Assembly: GCA_029863355.1 (NCBI GenBank)
Contig: JAOTVO010000012.1
Span: 1-19,565 of the forward strand
Direction of reading: 5' to 3'
Source: Candidatus Krumholzibacteriia bacterium
GTDB taxonomy: Bacteria > Krumholzibacteriota > Krumholzibacteria > WVZY01 > JAKEHA01
Length of the DNA stretch: 19,565 bases
The notes below the pieces were generated by a model. That model was not told where the DNA came from. It searched no databases and saw nothing but the letters and a program-made list of their open reading frames with translations. Made by a program: the position numbers and the translations under genes. Below, one piece after another: positions 15,191 through 19,565 of the stretch; position 1 is the first letter of the stretch, and each line of letters begins with the position of its first letter.

Positions 15191-18100
15191 TTATTTCAAG
15201 AGCACCATCTTCCGCGTCTCGACGAACACCGGTGTCTTGAGACGGTAGAAGTAGACGCCCGACGCAACGGGGTTGCCCCTGGCGTCCGTGCCGTTCCACA
15301 CGGTGGTGTACTCGCTTTGCTTCTGGTGTTCGTCCACGAGGGTCTTCACCAGCCGCCCGTGCACGTCGTAGACGGAGAGGTTCACCTCCGCGGTCGCCTT
15401 GATGGCGTAGCGAATGGTCGTGCTCGGGTTGAAGGGGTTGGGATAGGCGCGCCCCAGGTAATTGCGCGCCACCGGCGCGGTCGGCGGCGTGTCGGAGAAA
15501 CCGAGTTCCTCCATTTGCTGCGCCGTGCCCGCACGGGTGACCACCTTCCCCTCCACGAGTGTGAGCGGGCTGCCGAGCCCCGCGCTGTCGTCGCCCTTGA
15601 AGGCGAGCGTTCCCAGCTCGACGATCGAGGCGCCGGCCGCATCCAGATCGCTGGCGAAGAGTGCCCACTGCCTCCCCGCCGGCGTGTCGAACGGCACCAA
15701 GAAGCTCCGCGGAGCGACGTCGCGATTCGGGGTCCACTCGATCGCGCCGAGCCCGTCCACCTGCGGCGCCAGGAGCATCGCGAACGAGGCGACGCCGTCC
15801 AGGCGGGCCGCTTGCACGGTGGCCGTCCGGATCGCCTCGCCATTTGCCGCGGGAGGCGCCATCCGGATGTCGACCCGCATGCGCGTGATCGGCACCTTCG
15901 CCGTTGCCGGCGCGGACGATCCGGGCAATGCGTCGTTGTAGTGCGGCGCGAACGCGACCAGGTCGACGAGGTCCACACACGTGTCCGCGGAAGCGAAGTT
16001 GGCGCAATCGTTGTAACCGGGATCGCTCTGGCACTTCGCGTACGTGTTGCCGAGCACGGTAAGGTCGAGTCCGTCGACCACCGCGTCGTTGGTGAGATCC
16101 GCGCTCCGGATGACGGCCACCGAGCTCCCGACCGGGATGCTGTCCACGAGCACCGGAATCACCGTCGCGTCTGGCTCCACGGCGCAGCCGCTCAGGTAGG
16201 CAAGGGTGAAGGTCGTCGTCAGCATGGTGTCCACCAGCACGGCGTTCGAGTCGGCGTGAATCGGCCCGCCCGGACCCGGATGGATGATGACGCTGCCGCC
16301 CACGGGATCGCCGATGGTGAAGCGCGAGGCCTCCAGCGTGTCGGCGCCGGCGTAGTCGTCCGGGTCTACCTGGACCGTGACGACGAGCGCCTCCGCGTCG
16401 CCCTGCGGGCACGCGAACACGGGGCCGTTGTTGGCGAACTGCGTGCACGCGTCACCGACGAAGAGCGTGTCCACCATCTGCAGGGGATCGAAGCAGACGG
16501 TGCGCATGTAGGCCGTGAGCACGATCTCGTACGCGCCCGCCGCCTCCGTGGGCACCAGCACCGTGTGCGCCACGCCGAGGGGCGTGATCTCCAGCTCGTT
16601 CAGTGTACCCCCGCCGAGGTAGCGCCACTCCACGCGCACCTCCGCCGGCACCGGCGTGTCGAACGCCACCGTGGAGACGCACGTGCTCGGCTGCGGGTCG
16701 TAGGAGAGGAAGAACGCGGCAGCGCCGAGGTCACAAAGCGACGTCTGGCTGCTCACCGAGCTCAGGAAGTCGATGAAGTCGTCCCTGGCGCCGAGTCCAT
16801 CGAGATAGTCGATGGCGCGGACGAGCGTGCCGCTGCCGCCGAACTGCCGGTGTGTGCCGAAGGGAAAAACAGTGGCGTTGGTAGTGAAAGTCAGCTCGCT
16901 GGGATCGTCTTCGAACTCGCCGTTCTTGGAGTTGTCGGGGACGCCCTCGAGGACGAGCGGCGCCGCGCGGTACGCATCGGTGGTGTCGAGCCACGTGTTG
17001 GTGAGCACCTCCTCGATGGTCCGGTAGCGGCCGTCATGCATGTAGGGCCGATTGTCCCACAGGCCCGCCAGAGCGGGCGTGTGGGTGCCATTGACCACCC
17101 CGTCGCCGGAAAGCCGCGTACCCACGTTGGTGACGTTGCGCGTGGCGAACGGACCCGCATCCGGCGAATTGGGGTCGCCATCGATGAAGATCTGCGTGGG
17201 ATCGTTGAGGAAGCGGTTCTCCGTGACGAGCCCGCCGCTGGTTGGAGGCCCTCCCGGGAGCGGCCCGAACTGGCCCACGAAGGGCAGCTCGCCGCTGGGG
17301 TTCTTGGTGCGCGGAAACGTCTGGCGCGTCGCCCCGGCGTGGCAGCGGCTGCAGTTCATCGCCTCGAAGAGGAGGCGCCCCTTCTGCTGGCTCGCGCGGC
17401 TCAGCGTGCCGTCGGTTGCGTGCGGCGAGACCGGGGACGCCACCGTGTTGGTAAACTCGGGCGTGTTGAAGAAGAAGCCGTTGTCGAAGCAGTACTCGCA
17501 TGAACCCAGCGGATTGGCACTTGAGCCCGACTTCCCGTCCCGGACGGTCCGGGTCCCTTCGAAGAAGATCCACTCGGTATTGCCCACGTCGAAGATCGTG
17601 GGCACCTGCACGGGCTTGGCCTTCTTCGTCGGAATCAAGCCCGGCAGCCCGGTCTTCACCAGGTTGCCCCTGGCAAAATTAGCGCCCCCGGTTGTCCGAA
17701 AGGGGCGGACGATGAAACGCACCTTGCCGTCGAGGTGGCCATCGACGTGGCAGGTGCCGCAGGTGATCGTGTTGGTCTTGGCCTCCTGTGCGACCTCGAA
17801 CTGCCCCCCGTCAACGACGACGAGCCGCTCGCCGGCCGGCCCGCCGTTCTCGCGGAAGTCGAACGCCGCTCCGAACGCGAAGAACTCCTTCTCGTCCGGC
17901 TCCACGGGATTCGCGCCCGATATGAGCGGAGAGAGCGTGGCCGCCGGAAAGGTGATGCATGGGTCCGTGACCTCGGCCGTCGCGTTGATCACGGCGAGCT
18001 GGTGCTCAAGGTTGGCCGCGACGTACACGCGGTCGTTGGCGACGACGAGGCTGCGCGGATTCGAGAATATGGTGCCGACGGCGTAGTGGGCGACGCTGTC

Positions 18101-19327
18101 GCAGACGACCTCGTCGATGTCCCACTGGTGAAACTCGTTGAAGTTCGTGATGTTGTCGCCATCGAGCTGTCCGCCGGGGGCTCTCGGGACGCCGGGTTTG
18201 ATGCCCGGGAACTCGATGTGGATCTGGCCGGCGGCGTCGACGAGTCCGTCCGCGTCGAGGCGAACGCGCGACACCGAGCCCGACCCCGAGTTCGCGATCC
18301 ACAGCTCGTTGCGTCCCCCCGCCTGGCGTACGGCGATCCGCTCGGGCAGAATCGCCGGCCGGTCGTTCCCCGACGCTTCCCCGTCGGGGTCGTGGCCGAG
18401 GACGAAGTCCTCGCGGCCGCCGGTTGGCACGTGCGACCCGTTGGTGAAGGCGATGCTCGAAATGATGTTGGCGATGTCCCGGCCGCCAAAGTCCGGGTCC
18501 TCCGCCGCCGCGCCGAATCCGACGTGGGTGAAGAACAGGCGGTACATGCCGCCGTCGATGGGCATGATCGCCAGACCGCGCACCGGGCTCCCGATCAGAA
18601 AGCGGTGCAGCGGCTCGTCGTGCGTCCCGCCCTCGACGTTGAAGACGATGATCGAGCCGCCGTCGTAGTCGTCGTTGGAGAAGCTGTGGTCGCCGCCCCC
18701 GACCGGACCCATCGTCCCCGGGTCGTAAGAATCCTGGCCGAGCGCGCCCTGGACGTGGCCGACGAAGAGGCGCTTCTTGTCCGGAGAGAGCGCCAGCACG
18801 CGCGGCTCGCGGTCGCAGACGAGGGTGCGCTTGATGCCCGTGCCGAAGAACACGTCCAGGTCGTAGACAGCGTGCTGCCACGATTGCGCGCCGGTCGCCG
18901 TCGGATCCGGCGCCGCGCCGCGGTTGGCTACGAGGACGCGCCGCGGCCAGTTGCTCTTGATGATGTCGGTGGAGTAGTAGGGCGCGTACCACTGCGTCGT
19001 CACCGCGAACTTGCCGGCGCCGGCGTTCCAGTCCAGCTCCACCATGTGGTCCTCGAACGGCAGCGTGACGATCGCCTTGTCATTGCTCAGGAGATCGATG
19101 CCCCACGATCTGCCGCCGACGTTGATATAGACAGGCGCGTTGTACGAGCTGCCGTTCCAGGTCATCTGCGTGATGAAGTTGGAATCCATGCTCGTGAGCA
19201 GTACGGTTCCGTCCGACCGCACCGCCAGGTCGCGCGGACGCGCGCCTTGGACGCCCGCTCTCGGCGAAACTTCCGCCAACAAAATCAAAGGAAACGCAAG
19301 GAAAGCACAGACAACGTGCCGTTTCAT
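15191..19327 (-). CDS. Giant exported di-haem cytochrome c/beta-propeller protein with dockerin-like and FlgD-like sorting domains
   Basis: 1378 residues. Signal peptide MKRHVVCAFLAFPLILLAEV (ATG 19327, GAGGGG nine bases upstream; an upstream in-frame start would only add a non-signal tail). Residues ~30-500 carry propeller-type repeats (LALSPDKKRLFVGH, NELWIANSGSGSVSRVRL, SLVVANDRVYVAANLEHQLAVI). Two c-type haem sites follow: CGTCH (523-527) and CSRCH (659-663). PALAGLWDNRPYMHDG (Met763 a possible axial ligand) is typical of di-haem cytochrome c peroxidase/MauG relatives. Ig-like sequence leads to a dockerin-like pair with repeats near Asp1077 (DLTNDAVVDGLDL) and Asp1115 (DTCVDLVDLVAF), then a cohesin-like stretch and a FlgD-like C-terminal domain (~1289-1378; YPNPFNPSTT, SGVYFYRL, KMVLLK). 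Inferred: a surface or secreted electron-transfer or peroxidatic protein. An extra CEYC is not a haem site. Confidence 0.92.
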   Translation of the reverse strand: MKRHVVCAFLAFPLILLAEVSPRAGVQGARPRDLAVRSDGTVLLTSMDSNFITQMTWNGSSYNAPVYINVGGRSWGIDLLSNDKAIVTLPFEDHMVELDWNAGAGKFAVTTQWYAPYYSTDIIKSNWPRRVLVANRGAAPDPTATGAQSWQHAVYDLDVFFGTGIKRTLVCDREPRVLALSPDKKRLFVGHVQGALGQDSYDPGTMGPVGGGDHSFSNDDYDGGSIIVFNVEGGTHDEPLHRFLIGSPVRGLAIMPIDGGMYRLFFTHVGFGAAAEDPDFGGRDIANIISSIAFTNGSHVPTGGREDFVLGHDPDGEASGNDRPAILPERIAVRQAGGRNELWIANSGSGSVSRVRLDADGLVDAAGQIHIEFPGIKPGVPRAPGGQLDGDNITNFNEFHQWDIDEVVCDSVAHYAVGTIFSNPRSLVVANDRVYVAANLEHQLAVINATAEVTDPCITFPAATLSPLISGANPVEPDEKEFFAFGAAFDFRENGGPAGERLVVVDGGQFEVAQEAKTNTITCGTCHVDGHLDGKVRFIVRPFRTTGGANFARGNLVKTGLPGLIPTKKAKPVQVPTIFDVGNTEWIFFEGTRTVRDGKSGSSANPLGSCEYCFDNGFFFNTPEFTNTVASPVSPHATDGTLSRASQQKGRLLFEAMNCSRCHAGATRQTFPRTKNPSGELPFVGQFGPLPGGPPTSGGLVTENRFLNDPTQIFIDGDPNSPDAGPFATRNVTNVGTRLSGDGVVNGTHTPALAGLWDNRPYMHDGRYRTIEEVLTNTWLDTTDAYRAAPLVLEGVPDNSKNGEFEDDPSELTFTTNATVFPFGTHRQFGGSGTLVRAIDYLDGLGARDDFIDFLSSVSSQTSLCDLGAAAFFLSYDPQPSTCVSTVAFDTPVPAEVRVEWRYLGGGTLNELEITPLGVAHTVLVPTEAAGAYEIVLTAYMRTVCFDPLQMVDTLFVGDACTQFANNGPVFACPQGDAEALVVTVQVDPDDYAGADTLEASRFTIGDPVGGSVIIHPGPGGPIHADSNAVLVDTMLTTTFTLAYLSGCAVEPDATVIPVLVDSIPVGSSVAVIRSADLTNDAVVDGLDLTVLGNTYAKCQSDPGYNDCANFASADTCVDLVDLVAFAPHYNDALPGSSAPATAKVPITRMRVDIRMAPPAANGEAIRTATVQAARLDGVASFAMLLAPQVDGLGAIEWTPNRDVAPRSFLVPFDTPAGRQWALFASDLDAAGASIVELGTLAFKGDDSAGLGSPLTLVEGKVVTRAGTAQQMEELGFSDTPPTAPVARNYLGRAYPNPFNPSTTIRYAIKATAEVNLSVYDVHGRLVKTLVDEHQKQSEYTTVWNGTDARGNPVASGVYFYRLKTPVFVETRKMVLLK

Positions 19328-19565
19328 GGGAATCGCCCCTCTTTCCCGGGCATGGGATGCCCGCATCGCGCGAGGATTCGTTAGAAACGGAGCGCGGAGA
19401 TTGTGACTCGCTCAGGTGACTTGCTCCGACGAGAGGATAGCACGCGCGCGGTTTTCCAACACGCGCTTTGTTTCAAGCATCAGTAGATTGTTAATTCGCG
19501 CAAAGCCGAGCGCACGCTTGACACTTTTTTCACGTGCACACGGCGACGGGACAACTCGCTGCGCG
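19328..19565. other. Gene-free upstream region at the right edge
   Basis: No ORF with a ribosome-binding site is seen. The stretch 19450-19530 is notably AT-richer than its surroundings. It contains the candidate promoter below, an interrupted palindrome GCTTTGTTTCAAGC (19465-19478) and a TTGACA followed by a six-T run (19518-19530) with no matching -10. The next gene probably lies outside the window. Confidence 0.5.
19434..19461 (-). promoter_or_regulatory. Tentative promoter of the large exported-protein gene
   Basis: Minus-strand TATCCT (19439-19434), the same -10 as at 9145-9150, lies 16 bp from TGTTGG (19461-19456), a poor -35. The predicted start near 19427 implies a 100-nt leader. Low confidence because of the -35. 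Confidence 0.3.

Noticed and set aside
17479..17500. CEYC in the large exported protein as a third haem site
   Set aside because: The residue after the second Cys is Phe, not the His required by the CxxCH haem attachment motif.
14876..17503. 875-codon plus-strand frame
   Set aside because: It is a mirror of the minus-strand haem protein gene, with Arg/Gly/His-rich sequence and no recognisable fold.
17735..19384. 549-codon plus-strand frame
   Set aside because: It lies antisense to the N-terminal propeller of the haem protein and has shadow-like composition.
19518..19546. Plus-strand promoter at TTGACA near the right edge
   Set aside because: No acceptable -10 is found at 16-18 bp spacing, and the downstream gene, if any, is outside the window.

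Overview
The window is GC-rich chromosomal DNA with short intergenic gaps and several tightly coupled operons. I see no tRNA, rRNA, CRISPR array or insertion sequence. The gene content suggests a bacterium of the FCB-like candidate phyla (Eisenbacteria or Krumholzibacteriota type). The pointers are a giant secreted protein ending in a FlgD-like/T9SS-type sorting domain with the YPNPFNPSTT motif, a dockerin-like repeat pair, and a Ser/Thr kinase-TolB-like-TPR receptor. This assignment is inference; no marker gene is present.

Left third (1-6322): a truncated lipoprotein phosphodiesterase/alkaline-phosphatase-like gene and a full-length close paralogue, both on the minus strand, bracket a plus-strand operon. 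That operon encodes a ferritin, a secreted S9 prolyl-oligopeptidase-type peptidase and a small exported protein of unknown function. A promoter with a (CG)n run in its spacer precedes ferritin.

Middle (6405-11838): a kinase-TM-TolB-like-TPR receptor sits behind a strong promoter whose predicted start point falls on the ATG, so it may be leaderless. An AT-rich island at about 9063-9180 follows, carrying two outward-facing promoters and a 15-bp palindrome. The rightward promoter drives a compact four-gene operon: six-TM protein, winged-helix regulator, aldo/keto-reductase-like protein lacking three of the four catalytic residues, and arylamine N-acetyltransferase with an intact triad. This operon is the best candidate here for an undescribed system. 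The leftward promoter points into the 3' end of the kinase gene with no obvious gene to serve.

Right (11848-19565): an isocitrate dehydrogenase-like gene (minus) shares a divergent promoter region with a 23-codon leader ORF coupled to a PspC-domain protein (plus). A minus-strand operon then encodes a zinc-ribbon protein, a DinB-family protein and a lipoprotein. Beyond a 12-bp perfect hairpin lies a 1378-residue exported protein combining a beta-propeller, two c-type haem sites, a dockerin-like pair and a C-terminal sorting domain. About 240 bp at the right end hold no gene.

Positions of motifs were read by hand. Domain boundaries are approximate and promoter calls are by consensus match only.
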